Assembly (NCBI GenBank): GCA_934320895.1
Contig: CAKRFY010000005.1
Location: 70,961-134,960 of the forward strand
Direction of reading: 5' to 3'
Length of the DNA: 64,000 nt
Origin: an uncultured Lachnospiraceae bacterium
GTDB lineage: Bacteria; Bacillota; Clostridia; Lachnospirales; Lachnospiraceae
The position numbers and the translations under genes are program-made. This document shows, one piece after another, positions 18,668 to 27,844 of the stretch. The notes under the pieces were generated by a model, which saw only the letters and a program-made list of their open reading frames with translations, was not told the DNA's origin and did not search any database. The number at the start of each line of letters is the position of its first letter. Within the stretch, counting starts at the first letter, position 1.

Positions 18668-19828
18668 ATGAGGAAATTGCTAAAGAGCTTCAAGACAGAA
18701 ATAACCCCGACACCAGAACAGAAGGTTAAGATCAACAAAACAATCGGGACTTGCAGATATGTGTATAACTTCTATCTCGGTCATAATAAAGAACTTTATG
18801 ACAAAGGTGAAAAATTCATGACAGGTAAAAGTTTTAGTGTATGGCTCAATAAGGAGTATATTCCAAACAATCCTGATAAAGCATGGATTAAAGAAGTGTA
18901 TTCAAAAGCTGTGAAAAAGTCTATTGAAAATGGATATGCAGCATTTACAAGATTTTTTAAACATCAGAGTGCTTTCCCAAATTTCAAGAAAAAAGGAAAA
19001 TCTGATGTAAAGATGTATTTTGTAAAGAATAATTTAAAAGATTGTTATTGCGAAAGGCACAGAATTAAAATTCCAACTTTAGGATGGGTTCGCATAAAAG
19101 AAAAAGGTTATATACCAACTACGAAAGATGGATGGAAAATCAAAAGCGGTACAGTATCTGTGAAAGCAGGCAGATATTATGTATCAGTTCTTATTGAAAT
19201 GCCAAATATTAAGATTGCCAATAATTCTAATGAAGGTATTGGTATTGATCTGGGATTAAAGGATTTTGCGATTATTTCAAATGGCAAAACCTATAAGAAT
19301 ATTAATAAATCAGCAAGATTAAAGAAACTGGAAAAACAACTGAGAAGGGAGCAAAGATGTCTCTCTCGTAAATATGAAAATTTAAAGAAAGGAGAGTCTA
19401 CTCAAAAGAATATACAAAAACAAAAGCTTAAAGTACAGAAACTTCATCATAGGATAGACAATATTCGTACTGACTACATCAATAAGACAATCTCAGAGAT
19501 AGTGAAAACCAAGCCATCTTATATTACGATTGAGGATTTGAATGTATCAGGCATGATGAAGAACAGACATCTTTCAAAAGCTGTTGCATCGCAAAAGTTT
19601 TATGAATTCAGGACAAAATTAAAAAACAAATGTGTTGATAAAGGTATTGAATTAAGAGTTGTAGATAGATTTTATCCATCTTCTAAATTATGTCATTGTT
19701 GTTGTTCCGTTAAGAAAGATTTGAAACTTTCAGATAGAATATACAAATGTAAATGTGGATATATAGAAGACAGAGATGTTAATGCGGCTCTCAATTTGAG
19801 AGATGCTGTAACTTACGAAATTGCATAA
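18668..19828 (+). CDS. tnpB: RNA-guided endonuclease TnpB (IS607-associated)
   Basis: A 386-residue TnpB, ancestor-type relative of Cas12. The N-terminal part (KLLKSFKTEITPTPEQKVKI) is the wedge/OrfB HTH; the RuvC triad lies in GIGIDLGLKDFAI (Asp near 194), YITIEDLNVSGM (Glu near 289) and EDRDVNAALNL (Asp near 370). A zinc ribbon LCHCCC...YKCKCG sits between RuvC II and III, with the second knuckle written CxC. The frame is intact, though the partner tnpA is broken. In the family TnpB cuts the empty donor site using an omega-RNA from the element's right end. The start may be ATG 18665 or 18668. Confidence 0.9.
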   Translation: MRKLLKSFKTEITPTPEQKVKINKTIGTCRYVYNFYLGHNKELYDKGEKFMTGKSFSVWLNKEYIPNNPDKAWIKEVYSKAVKKSIENGYAAFTRFFKHQSAFPNFKKKGKSDVKMYFVKNNLKDCYCERHRIKIPTLGWVRIKEKGYIPTTKDGWKIKSGTVSVKAGRYYVSVLIEMPNIKIANNSNEGIGIDLGLKDFAIISNGKTYKNINKSARLKKLEKQLRREQRCLSRKYENLKKGESTQKNIQKQKLKVQKLHHRIDNIRTDYINKTISEIVKTKPSYITIEDLNVSGMMKNRHLSKAVASQKFYEFRTKLKNKCVDKGIELRVVDRFYPSSKLCHCCCSVKKDLKLSDRIYKCKCGYIEDRDVNAALNLRDAVTYEIA

Positions 19829-20023
19829 TCAGCAAACGTAAGTATGTACCGAAGGCTATTTCGGGAATTTACGACTGTGGAGTGTACATTGTTGTTCCAA
19901 CATTGGAACTTGTGAGTAGCGTATTATTTATAATCGCCAAAGCATACATGTTGAAACAGTAAGAAGTATTCGTGAGGACTTCAATTCTCGATGTGTATAT
20001 TTAGACACATTTTGAGTAGCAGG
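19829..20023 (+). ncRNA. Candidate omega-RNA (reRNA) at the IS607 right end
   Basis: About 195 nt of noncoding sequence follow tnpB to the proposed element end. In IS605/IS607 elements this segment is transcribed with or from the 3' end of tnpB as the TnpB guide scaffold. A hairpin ATGTGT/ACACAT (19991-19996 with 20005-20010) lies near the end. The guide would begin at the flank AACAATATGATTACAA. Inferred from position only; no covariance model was run. Confidence 0.45.
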
Positions 20024-20029
20024 AACAAT

Positions 20030-20290
20030 ATGATTACAAAAAAAATTCAAATTCAGCTTAAGAACGGCTTAGAGGCAAGACCGGTAGCTGTATTAGTTCA
20101 AGTCGCAAGCCAGTACAACAGCAGTATCTATGTTGAGTGTGATGACAGAAAGGTAAACGCTAAAAGTATCATGGGTATGATGACACTTGGACTTACAGCG
20201 GGTGAGGAGGTTGTAGTCTCAGCAAATGGAGATGATGAACAGACTGCCATGGACGACATTGTAAAGTACTTAAGCACAGCCAATGCATAA
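20030..20290 (+). CDS. HPr-family protein with Glu at position 15 (Crh-like)
   Basis: An 86-residue HPr-fold protein. The active-site loop reads LKNGLEARPVA, so the residue equivalent to His15, the PEP/EI phosphorylation site of HPr, is glutamate. Ser46 is kept in NAKSIMGMM, the HPr kinase target. This is the pattern of Bacillus Crh, which has Gln15 and serves only as a CcpA corepressor. The position after whiA is also that of crh in B. subtilis. So it is more likely regulatory than a PTS sugar-phosphorylation carrier. The SD is poor (AGGA, 20021-20024) because the IS607 element seems to have displaced the original AAAGGAGG. An in-frame ATG at 19991 lies inside the IS end. Confidence 0.88.
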   Translation: MITKKIQIQLKNGLEARPVAVLVQVASQYNSSIYVECDDRKVNAKSIMGMMTLGLTAGEEVVVSANGDDEQTAMDDIVKYLSTANA

Positions 20291-20316
20291 AAATAGGATT
20301 ACCTGAGATAAAGATT

Positions 20317-20355
20317 AAAGCAGACGGTTGCATTAGGCGACATTGTCTGCTTTTT
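20317..20355 (+). terminator. Terminator after the HPr-like gene
   Basis: AAAGCAGAC (20317-20325) pairs with GTCTGCTTT (20345-20353), followed by a T-rich tract. Confidence 0.8.
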
Positions 20356-20388
20356 GTGTTTTGTGAAACTGGTTTTGTAGGCTGTGGG

Positions 20389-20532
20389 GATTGTACAAAG
20401 ATACTAAATAATACCGCCGGCACGCTCCCGCTTATGTCGCTCGTAGCAGTACATAAAGGGTGAGAAAACCACCCTTAAGTACTGACGGCGACAAGAATGC
20501 CGGCTAACATTATTTAGTATCTTTGTACAATC
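20389..20532. repeat. 144-bp near-palindromic element with 24-bp perfect terminal inverted repeats
   Basis: GATTGTACAAAGATACTAAA... (20389-20412) is the exact reverse complement of 20509-20532. Inside, further paired blocks follow the same symmetry: GCCGGCA/TGCCGGC, TGTCGC/GCGACA, CAGTAC/GTACTG and AGGGTG/CACCCT, so the whole unit folds as one long hairpin. It carries no gene. The right half recurs at 27845-27909. It looks like a MITE or REP-type mobile palindrome, lying between the HPr-like gene and dnaE. Confidence 0.8.
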
Positions 20533-20565
20533 TATTTACAGATCACAACAGTTTAACACTACAAA

Positions 20566-20625
20566 GCAAGTAGCAGGGTGGATTGCGAATATCCGTTTGA
20601 CTAAGTGTTTGATTTTGATTATAGA
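20566..20625 (+). promoter_or_regulatory. Repeat-associated promoter of dnaE, copy B
   Basis: Segment 20566-20602 matches 10760-10796. It ends in -35 TTGACT (20597-20602), with a 17-bp spacer and -10 TATAGA (20620-20625). The pre-35 hairpin is GTGGAT (20578-20583) with ATCCGT (20591-20596), differing from copy A at both arms in a way that keeps pairing. Confidence 0.6.
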
Positions 20626-20678
20626 AAAGACTAGTGTACTGTCTCGATGATACAATTACATTAGGGAAGGAGAAAATT

Positions 20679-23600
20679 ATGAGTTTTACGCATCTTCATG
20701 TTCATACTCAGTATTCACTGCTTGATGGGTCCTGTAAGATTGGTGAGATTGTGAACAGGGCTAAAGAACTTGGTATGAAAAATCTTGCTATCACAGACCA
20801 TGGGAATATGTATGGTGTTATAGACTTTTACAGGGCTGCGAAGGCAGCGGATATAAATCCGGTTATAGGATGTGAAGTGTATGTAGCGCCTGGCTCAAGA
20901 TTTGAAAAGAAGAGTGAGAAGGGTGAGGGCAGATACAATCATCTTGTGCTGCTTGCTGAGAATGATAAGGGATATGCAAATCTCATGAAGATAGTTTCGA
21001 GAGGATTTACCGAAGGTTTTTATTATAAACCAAGAGTGGATTATGAACTGCTTGAACAGTTTCATGAGGGCATTATAGCTCTCAGCGCGTGTCTTGCCGG
21101 GATTGTTGCGACAAATCTGAGACAGGGATTTTATGATGAGGCAAAGAAAGAAGCACTTAGACTGAGAGATATATTTGGAGAAAATAATTTTTTCCTGGAG
21201 CTTCAGGATCATGGGATACCTGATCAGGCAACTGTAAATCAGGGACTACTTAGAATGAGTCAGGAAACTGGTATCGAACTTGTAGCAACAAATGATGTGC
21301 ATTATATAATGGCTGATGATGCGAAAGCTCATGATATCCTGCTTTGTATTCAGACACAGAAAAAAGTTACTGATGAGGATAGAATGAGATACGATGGCGG
21401 TCAGTATTATCTCAAATCAGAAGACGAGATGAAACAGCTTTTTCCGTATGCACTTGAAGCCTTGGAGAATACGGAAAAAATAGCAGATAGATGTCATGTT
21501 GAAATAGAATTTGGAAATTACAAACTGCCGCATTATGATGTACCTGATGGTTATACTGCGTGGGAATATCTCAATAAACTATGTAATGAAGGACTTATAA
21601 AACGATACGGTGAGCCTGATGAATCGCTTAAAAAAAGACTTGAATACGAGCTTGAAACGATTCACACAATGGGTTTTGTAGATTACTTCCTTATCGTATG
21701 GGATTTTATTAAATATGCAAGAGACAATGGCATAAGTGTAGGACCGGGACGAGGTTCGGCAGCAGGAAGTGTTGTATCATATACACTTGGAATTACCAAT
21801 ATAGATCCGTTAAGGTATGATCTTCTCTTTGAAAGATTTTTAAATCCTGAGCGAGTTACAATGCCTGATATTGATATAGATTTCTGTTATGAAAGACGAC
21901 CTGAAGTCATAAAATATGTAATGGATAAATATGGCAGGGATCGTGTTGTCCAGATCGTAACATTTGGAACAATGGCAGCGAGAAATGCCATAAGAGATGT
22001 AGGAAGAGCGTTAGATCTGCCGCTAAATTTTGTTGATATGGTAGCAAAGGCAATTCCTATGGAGCTTGGCATAACAATAGAAAAAGCATTAAATGAAAAT
22101 CCTGAATTAAAGTCACTTTATGATACAGATGATCAGGCGAAAAATCTTATAGATATGTCAATGCGTCTTGAAGGACTGCCACGCCATACATCAATGCATG
22201 CAGCCGGAGTGTTGATAAGTCCGGAAGCGGTAGATGAATATGTACCGTTATCGAGGGCATCCGACGGAACGATAACAACACAGTATACGATGACAACCCT
22301 CGAAGAGCTTGGTCTTTTGAAAATGGATTTTCTGGGGCTTAGGACACTTACCGTTATTCAGAATGCGGCACATATGGCAGGTCTTGCAGATGAGACTATG
22401 ATGGACATTGATTATGATGATAAGAAAGTATTTGAAATGATAGGGACCGGAAAAACGGAGGGGGTATTCCAGCTGGAAAGTCCTGGTATGAGACAGTTCA
22501 TGAAAGAACTTAAGCCTCAGAACATGGAGGATATTATAGCCGGAATCTCACTTTATCGTCCGGGACCTATGGACTTTATTCCAAAATATATAGCTGGAAA
22601 AAACAACAGGGATAGCATAGTCTATGATTGTCCGCAGCTTGAGCCTATACTTGCACCGACATATGGCTGTATAGTATATCAGGAGCAGGTAATGCAGATA
22701 GTAAGAAACCTTGCAGGATACAGTTTCGGACGAAGCGATCTTGTTCGTCGTGCAATGGCGAAAAAGAAAACAAAAGTCATGGAGGCAGAGCGCAAAAACT
22801 TTGTATACGGCAACGAGGAAGAGGGCGTAAAAGGCTGTATAGCAAATGGTATAGACGAGCAAACAGCAAATAAGATATATGATGAGATGATAGACTTTGC
22901 AAAATATGCTTTCAACAAATCACATGCGGCGGCATATGCAGTCGTATCATATCAGACAGCATATTTAAAATGCTACTATCCAGTTGAATTTATGGCGGCA
23001 CTTCTCACATCAGTGAAAGACAATACGACAAAAGTAATATCATATATCATGAGCAGCAAAAGCCTTGGAATAGACATACTTCCACCGGATGTAAATGAGG
23101 GCTACAGCAGATTTCATGTAGCAAACGGTGCGATACGCTTTGGGATGTCGGCAATAAAAGGTGTCGGTGAACCCGTTATCGAAGCTATAGTAGATGAAAG
23201 AGAGCGTGGAGGAAAATTTGAGTCCATGCATGATTTTATGATGCGTCTTAATTCAAAAGTAATAAACAGACACACAATAGAAAACTTTATAAAAGCGGGA
23301 GCACTTGACTCAATGCCTGGAAACCGTCGCCAGAAGATGCTGGTCTATGATTCAATGCTTGATAATGCAAACAGAGAAAAAAAAGATGCCATTGTTGGCC
23401 AGATGTCCCTATTTGACATGGGTGATGATGAGCTTGACAAGGCAAATGAGGTAAAATATCCGGATGTTGAAGAATTTGCGAAAGAAGAACTTCTTGGTTT
23501 TGAAAAGGAAGTTTTGGGTATATATATAAGTGGACATCCTCTAAATGATTATACTGAACTTATGCAAAAGAATTGCACAAGAACCTCTCTTGACTTTATG

Positions 23601-24149
23601 GTATCGGAGGATGATGATAATTCGTCAGCAAAGGTTGCAGATGGGGAAAGTGTTATTATAGGGGGCATGATAACTGACAAAAAGGTGAAAGTCACAAAAA
23701 CATCTAACAAGCTGATGGCATATATACAGCTTGAGGATCTCTATGGAACGATCGAAGTGACGATATTTCCAAGAGATTATGAGAGACTTAAACCGCTTCT
23801 TGAAGACGATGCAAAGGTATTTATAAGAGGCAGGGCACAGAATAGTGAAAACGGGGCGGCAAAACTTATCTGCCAGAATATCATACCTTTCAACAAAGTA
23901 CCATGTGAATTGTGGATACGATTTAAAAATCTGGATGAGTTTGTTGATAAAGAACAGGAATTATACAATAAACTGTTGTCATATAGCGGAAAAGATACTG
24001 TGTGCATATATGTTGCAAAAGAAAAACAGGTGAAAAAACTTCCAGAAAAAATGTGCGTTGATGCAAGAAAACTGGTAAAAGATGATAACTTTAGATTTGT
24101 GCCAAAAGAGGCGGTTGCAATTCGTGAAATCAGTATTGAAAAAAAATGA
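20679..24149 (+). CDS. dnaE: DNA polymerase III alpha subunit (DnaE)
   Basis: A replicative polymerase subunit of 1156 residues. The PHP domain opens with HLHVHTQYSLLDG, the catalytic palm aspartates lie in MPDIDIDFCYERRPE, and PGRGSAAGS and RHTSMHAAGVLIS are typical of the family. It ends with tandem HhH and OB-fold (IIGGMITDKKVKVTKTSNK) regions. No 3'-5' exonuclease domain is inserted, so this is DnaE and not PolC. ATG 20679 follows the SD AAGGAG; the frame is open 15 codons upstream without an SD. It has its own promoter within a repeated module, and pfkA follows after 144 bp. Confidence 0.97.
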   Translation: MSFTHLHVHTQYSLLDGSCKIGEIVNRAKELGMKNLAITDHGNMYGVIDFYRAAKAADINPVIGCEVYVAPGSRFEKKSEKGEGRYNHLVLLAENDKGYANLMKIVSRGFTEGFYYKPRVDYELLEQFHEGIIALSACLAGIVATNLRQGFYDEAKKEALRLRDIFGENNFFLELQDHGIPDQATVNQGLLRMSQETGIELVATNDVHYIMADDAKAHDILLCIQTQKKVTDEDRMRYDGGQYYLKSEDEMKQLFPYALEALENTEKIADRCHVEIEFGNYKLPHYDVPDGYTAWEYLNKLCNEGLIKRYGEPDESLKKRLEYELETIHTMGFVDYFLIVWDFIKYARDNGISVGPGRGSAAGSVVSYTLGITNIDPLRYDLLFERFLNPERVTMPDIDIDFCYERRPEVIKYVMDKYGRDRVVQIVTFGTMAARNAIRDVGRALDLPLNFVDMVAKAIPMELGITIEKALNENPELKSLYDTDDQAKNLIDMSMRLEGLPRHTSMHAAGVLISPEAVDEYVPLSRASDGTITTQYTMTTLEELGLLKMDFLGLRTLTVIQNAAHMAGLADETMMDIDYDDKKVFEMIGTGKTEGVFQLESPGMRQFMKELKPQNMEDIIAGISLYRPGPMDFIPKYIAGKNNRDSIVYDCPQLEPILAPTYGCIVYQEQVMQIVRNLAGYSFGRSDLVRRAMAKKKTKVMEAERKNFVYGNEEEGVKGCIANGIDEQTANKIYDEMIDFAKYAFNKSHAAAYAVVSYQTAYLKCYYPVEFMAALLTSVKDNTTKVISYIMSSKSLGIDILPPDVNEGYSRFHVANGAIRFGMSAIKGVGEPVIEAIVDERERGGKFESMHDFMMRLNSKVINRHTIENFIKAGALDSMPGNRRQKMLVYDSMLDNANREKKDAIVGQMSLFDMGDDELDKANEVKYPDVEEFAKEELLGFEKEVLGIYISGHPLNDYTELMQKNCTRTSLDFMVSEDDDNSSAKVADGESVIIGGMITDKKVKVTKTSNKLMAYIQLEDLYGTIEVTIFPRDYERLKPLLEDDAKVFIRGRAQNSENGAAKLICQNIIPFNKVPCELWIRFKNLDEFVDKEQELYNKLLSYSGKDTVCIYVAKEKQVKKLPEKMCVDARKLVKDDNFRFVPKEAVAIREISIEKK

Positions 24150-24293
24150 GATTTGCCGTAATATTATATTGGATAAATGAGAATAAGTGATAGTAAAGTT
24201 TATGTAAAAATGATTATTTGATACTGCACTATACTTATTGTTTCGGAAAATTTATACTAACGTTTTTATTTTACGATACTTAAGGAGGACATT

Positions 24294-25271
24294 ATGAGTA
24301 ATGCTGTTAAGACTATTGGTGTGCTGACAAGCGGTGGAGATGCACCGGGAATGAACGCTGCGATAAGAGCAGTTGTCCGCACCGGAATTTCAAACGGACT
24401 TAAGGTTAAGGGAATCAGAAGAGGATATGCAGGTCTTTTGGACGAGGATATCATTGATATGAACAACCTTTCTGTATCCGACATTATTCAGACAGGAGGA
24501 ACTATTTTATATACTGCAAGATGTCTTGAATTTAAGAAGCTTGAATATCAGAAGAAGGCAGCAGAGATCTGTCGTAAACATGGCATTGACGGTATAGTAG
24601 TTATCGGTGGTGACGGTTCATTTAATGGAGCAAGCAGACTTTCAGAGCAGGGAATAAATACTATCGGAGTTCCTGGAACTATCGATCTTGATATAGCCTG
24701 TACAGAGTATACTATAGGATTTGACACAGCTATAAACACAGCTATGGAAGCTATTGATAAACTTAGGGATACATCAGAATCACATGAGCGCTGCAGCGTT
24801 GTTGAGGTTATGGGACGTACAGCAGGCCACATTGCACTTTGGACAGGTATTGCAAGTGGTGCTGAGTATATTCTTACAACTGAGAAGTATCATGGAGATA
24901 TCCAGAGAATTATTTCAAAGATTCAGGACAGAAGAAAACTCGGCAAGAAAAATCACATCATAGTAAATGCTGAAGGTGTTGGAAATTCAGCAGAGATGGC
25001 AAAGATCATCGAGGTAGCTACAGGTGTTGAAACAAGAGCAACTATCCTTGGACACATCCAGCGTGGTGGAAATCCTACATGTAAAGACAGAGTATTTGCA
25101 TCAGCAATGGGAACAATGGCAGTTGAACTTTTATGTGAAGGCAAGAGCAACAGAGTAGTGGGATACAAAGAAGGAGAGTTCGTTGACTTTGATATTCAGG
25201 AAGCACTTGCAATGACAAAGGACTTAGATCCATATTTATTCCACATTACACATAAACTTACAACAAGATAA
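24294..25271 (+). CDS. pfkA: 6-phosphofructokinase (ATP type)
   Basis: It catalyses the committed step of glycolysis, fructose-6-phosphate to fructose-1,6-bisphosphate. The 325 residues include TSGGDAPGMNAAIR, the nucleotide-binding GGDGSF (glycine after GGD points to ATP and not pyrophosphate), the catalytic PGTIDLDI, VEVMGRTAGHIA and LGHIQRGGNP. The usual TIDND is TIDLD here; the catalytic aspartate is kept. The SD AAGGAGG is strong. dnaE-pfkA neighbourhood is common in Firmicutes. A small acidic gene follows after 30 bp and is probably co-transcribed. Confidence 0.96.
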   Translation: MSNAVKTIGVLTSGGDAPGMNAAIRAVVRTGISNGLKVKGIRRGYAGLLDEDIIDMNNLSVSDIIQTGGTILYTARCLEFKKLEYQKKAAEICRKHGIDGIVVIGGDGSFNGASRLSEQGINTIGVPGTIDLDIACTEYTIGFDTAINTAMEAIDKLRDTSESHERCSVVEVMGRTAGHIALWTGIASGAEYILTTEKYHGDIQRIISKIQDRRKLGKKNHIIVNAEGVGNSAEMAKIIEVATGVETRATILGHIQRGGNPTCKDRVFASAMGTMAVELLCEGKSNRVVGYKEGEFVDFDIQEALAMTKDLDPYLFHITHKLTTR

Positions 25272-25301
25272 GTGCAAAACTATAGAAGGAGGTAATTTGT
25301 T

Positions 25302-25637
25302 ATGAAGAAATTCGTAAAATTTGCTGCTGGAGTAGCAGCAGTAGCCGGTGCAGTATGCGGAGCTGTTTACTGCCTTAAAAAATTCTGTGGGATCGACATC
25401 CTGAAAAAAGATGAAGATTTTGACGAATTTGATGAGGAATTTGATGACGATTTCGATGATGACTTTGAAGATGAAGACGATGATGAAACAGAAGAGGAAA
25501 CAAAAGAAACTGAGACATCAGACGACGAAGAAGAATCAGGTGACAGAGAGTATGTGACACTTGACATGGAAAGTGAAGAAACATCAGAGGAAAACGAAAA
25601 TACATCAGAGGAAGATGAAAAATCAGAAGAAGAGTAA
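25302..25637 (+). CDS. Small acidic protein with N-terminal membrane anchor
   Basis: A 111-residue protein I do not recognise as a named family. Residues 5-27 (KFAAGVAAVAGAVCGAVYCL) form a single hydrophobic helix after MKKFVK, and the rest is almost entirely Asp, Glu, Ser and Thr. It resembles a membrane-anchored acidic tail facing one side of the membrane. The SD AAGGAGGT is excellent. It sits 30 bp after pfkA and ends before a terminator, so it is probably the last gene of that transcript. No function is inferred. Confidence 0.75.
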   Translation: MKKFVKFAAGVAAVAGAVCGAVYCLKKFCGIDILKKDEDFDEFDEEFDDDFDDDFEDEDDDETEEETKETETSDDEEESGDREYVTLDMESEETSEENENTSEEDEKSEEE

Positions 25638-25755
25638 AAATTTACTGTACAATTATCATTGATGTTTTGCCAAATAACTTGTATAAATTCGATTTGCTGT
25701 GTTATTTAGCTGAAAGTCAGTGATATAGTAAATTACTGATTTTTGATATCTGATT

Positions 25756-25802
25756 AAAAAATTCTGTGTAGTTGTAAATTTATACTGCGCAGAATTTTTT
25801 TG
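25756..25802 (+). terminator. Terminator before parE
   Basis: AAAAATTCTGTGTAGT (25756-25771) pairs with ACTGCGCAGAATTTTT (25784-25799) using two G-U pairs, with T-run. Confidence 0.8.
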
Positions 25803-25828
25803 CATTTTTAATTTTTTTCTGATATAAT
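25800..25828 (+). promoter_or_regulatory. Sigma-A promoter of parE
   Basis: TTGCAT (25800-25805), a 17-bp spacer and TATAAT (25823-25828), abutting the terminator's T run. Confidence 0.7.
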
Positions 25829-25893
25829 ATGCAAATGTTTGTTCGTGTTAGAGATGTGCAGCGGACAGTGATTTAGTAAAATTGGAGGTTACA

Positions 25894-27825
25894 ATGAGCG
25901 AGTATACAGGAAAAGAGATAGTGATACTTGAAGGACTTGAAGCAGTCAGAAAAAGACCAGGTATGTATATAGGTTCTACCGGGTCAAGAGGACTTCACCA
26001 TCTTATATGGGAGATTCTTGATAACAGTATAGATGAGCATCTTGCGGGGTTTTGCAGTGAGATACATATTACAATGTTAAAAGACGGAGGAATCTGTATA
26101 GAAGACAATGGTCGAGGGGTTCCCGTAGATATACATCCAACAAAAAAAGTATCAACGGTCCGTGTGGTATATACGATACTTCATGCAGGTGGAAAATTTG
26201 GCAACTCTGCTTATAAAGTTTCAGGCGGATTGCATGGCGTTGGCTCATCCGTTGTCAATGCCCTATCGACACATATGATAGTAGAAGTAAAAAGAGGCGG
26301 GCTTATATACAGAGATGAATACAAAAATGGTGGTCACCCTGTTATTGAACTTAACAAGGGAGCGCTTGAGCCGGTTGGCAAATGTGCAAAATCTGCAACA
26401 GGAACAAAAGTAACATTTTATCCTGATCCTGAGATATTTGAAACGATACATTTTAAAGCAGAAGTTATAAAGAAAAAACTCAAAGAAATTGCATATCTTA
26501 ATAAAAATCTTAAACTTATATTTAAAAATGAAAATGACGGTGAGGAAAAAACATATCTTGAAGAGCATGGTATAAAAAGCTTTGTATCATATATAAATAG
26601 AGATGCACATGTGATTCACAAAGAACCGATCTATTTTGAGGGGACAAGTGGGGACATAGAAGTAGAGGTGGCACTTCAATATACGACAAACTTCACTGAG
26701 CAGATAAATCCTTATTGCAATCGAATAAATGTAGTAGACGGTGGAACACTTGTAACAGGATTTAAAATGGCACTCACAAGAGTTATGAACCAGTATGCAA
26801 GAGAACTCGGAGTGCTCAAAGACAAAGACGAAAACTTTGATGGAAAAGATATAAGAAATGGACTTGTAGCGATCATTTCAATAAAACATCCTGACCCGCA
26901 GTTTGAGGGACAGACAAAGACAAAACTTGGAAATACTGATGCAAAAACAGCAGTAGATGAAGTTGTGACAACAGAAATACAGCGTTATCTTGATAAAAAT
27001 ATAAATGTACTTCAGGCTATACTTGACAATTCAGTAAAAAGCTATAATGCAAGAAAAGCAAGTGACAAGGCGAGAAATACAGTATTAAAACAGCTGAATG
27101 ATGTAGATACAAAAAGTAAACTTGCAGCATGCACATCAAAAAATCCAGAGGAATGTGAAGTTTATATAGTCGAGGGAGATTCAGCCGGAGGAACAGTAAA
27201 AACTGCAAGAAACAGAAAAACTCAGGCGGTTCTTCCACTGAGAGGAAAAATATTAAATGTAGAAAAAGCATCACTTGAAAAAATATTATTAAACAATGAG
27301 ATAAAATCAATGATAGCAGCATTCGGCTGTGGAATAGGTGATGAATTTGATATAAGTAAGCTTAGATATGATAAGATAATAATCCTTACTGATGCCGATG
27401 TAGATGGAGCACATATAAGCACACTTTTGCTGACATTTTTCTATCGTTTTATGCCTGAGCTTATCTATTCAGGTAAAATATACAGAGGACTTCCACCACT
27501 TTACAAAGTGGACTATGAGGCACTTGACAAAAAAACGAAAAAGAAACGCTCAGAGTATGTATTTAATGACTTTGAACTTGAAAAATTCAGAAAAAACAAA
27601 AACAATAAGATACTAAGCATACAGCGTTACAAAGGACTTGGAGAGATGGATGCATCACAGCTCTGGGAGACAACACTCGATCCGGAAAGTAGATTACTTG
27701 CACAGATAACAATAAGTGACAGCGTAGACGCAGACGATGCGACAACAACGCTTATGAGCAGCAATGTGCCACCTAGACGACAATTTATAATGGAAGAAGC
27801 ACAGTATGCAAATCTGGATATATAA
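25894..27825 (+). CDS. parE: Type IIA topoisomerase ATPase subunit (ParE/GyrB-like)
   Basis: A 643-residue B subunit: GHKL ATPase motifs (EILDNSIDEHLAG, EDNGRGVPVDIH, VSGGLHGVGSSVVNALS), transducer with QTKTKLGN, and the TOPRIM segment EVYIVEGDSAGG, PLRGKILNVEKA and LTDADVDGAHI. With the downstream A subunit it forms an enzyme that decatenates or relaxes DNA. I call it topoisomerase IV because the partner lacks a recognisable GyrA-box; a second gyrase-like pair is the alternative. ATG 25894 follows GGAGGT; a TTG at 25882 overlaps that SD. Confidence 0.88.
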   Translation: MSEYTGKEIVILEGLEAVRKRPGMYIGSTGSRGLHHLIWEILDNSIDEHLAGFCSEIHITMLKDGGICIEDNGRGVPVDIHPTKKVSTVRVVYTILHAGGKFGNSAYKVSGGLHGVGSSVVNALSTHMIVEVKRGGLIYRDEYKNGGHPVIELNKGALEPVGKCAKSATGTKVTFYPDPEIFETIHFKAEVIKKKLKEIAYLNKNLKLIFKNENDGEEKTYLEEHGIKSFVSYINRDAHVIHKEPIYFEGTSGDIEVEVALQYTTNFTEQINPYCNRINVVDGGTLVTGFKMALTRVMNQYARELGVLKDKDENFDGKDIRNGLVAIISIKHPDPQFEGQTKTKLGNTDAKTAVDEVVTTEIQRYLDKNINVLQAILDNSVKSYNARKASDKARNTVLKQLNDVDTKSKLAACTSKNPEECEVYIVEGDSAGGTVKTARNRKTQAVLPLRGKILNVEKASLEKILLNNEIKSMIAAFGCGIGDEFDISKLRYDKIIILTDADVDGAHISTLLLTFFYRFMPELIYSGKIYRGLPPLYKVDYEALDKKTKKKRSEYVFNDFELEKFRKNKNNKILSIQRYKGLGEMDASQLWETTLDPESRLLAQITISDSVDADDATTTLMSSNVPPRRQFIMEEAQYANLDI

Positions 27826-27844
27826 CTCAGCAAAAAACGCTGAC

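Larger units (their letters stand above)
18299..20023 (+). mobile_element. IS607-family element (tnpA broken, tnpB intact)
   Basis: The segment between whiA and the HPr-like gene holds a MerR-type HTH and start of a serine recombinase (tnpA remnant), a full tnpB, and a noncoding right end. IS607 elements lack terminal repeats and insert at GG dinucleotides. The left flank ends ...AAAAGGAGG (18291-18298) and the right flank resumes ...CAGG then AACAATATG (20021-20032). Removing the element restores AAAAGGAGG-AACAAT-ATG, an ideal SD and start for the downstream gene, which supports these limits to within the shared GG. Confidence 0.72.

Noticed and set aside
19991..20029. Upstream ATG 19991 as start of the HPr-like gene
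   Set aside because: It lies inside the IS607 right end with no SD, and HPr proteins start at the MITKKIQ-type position.
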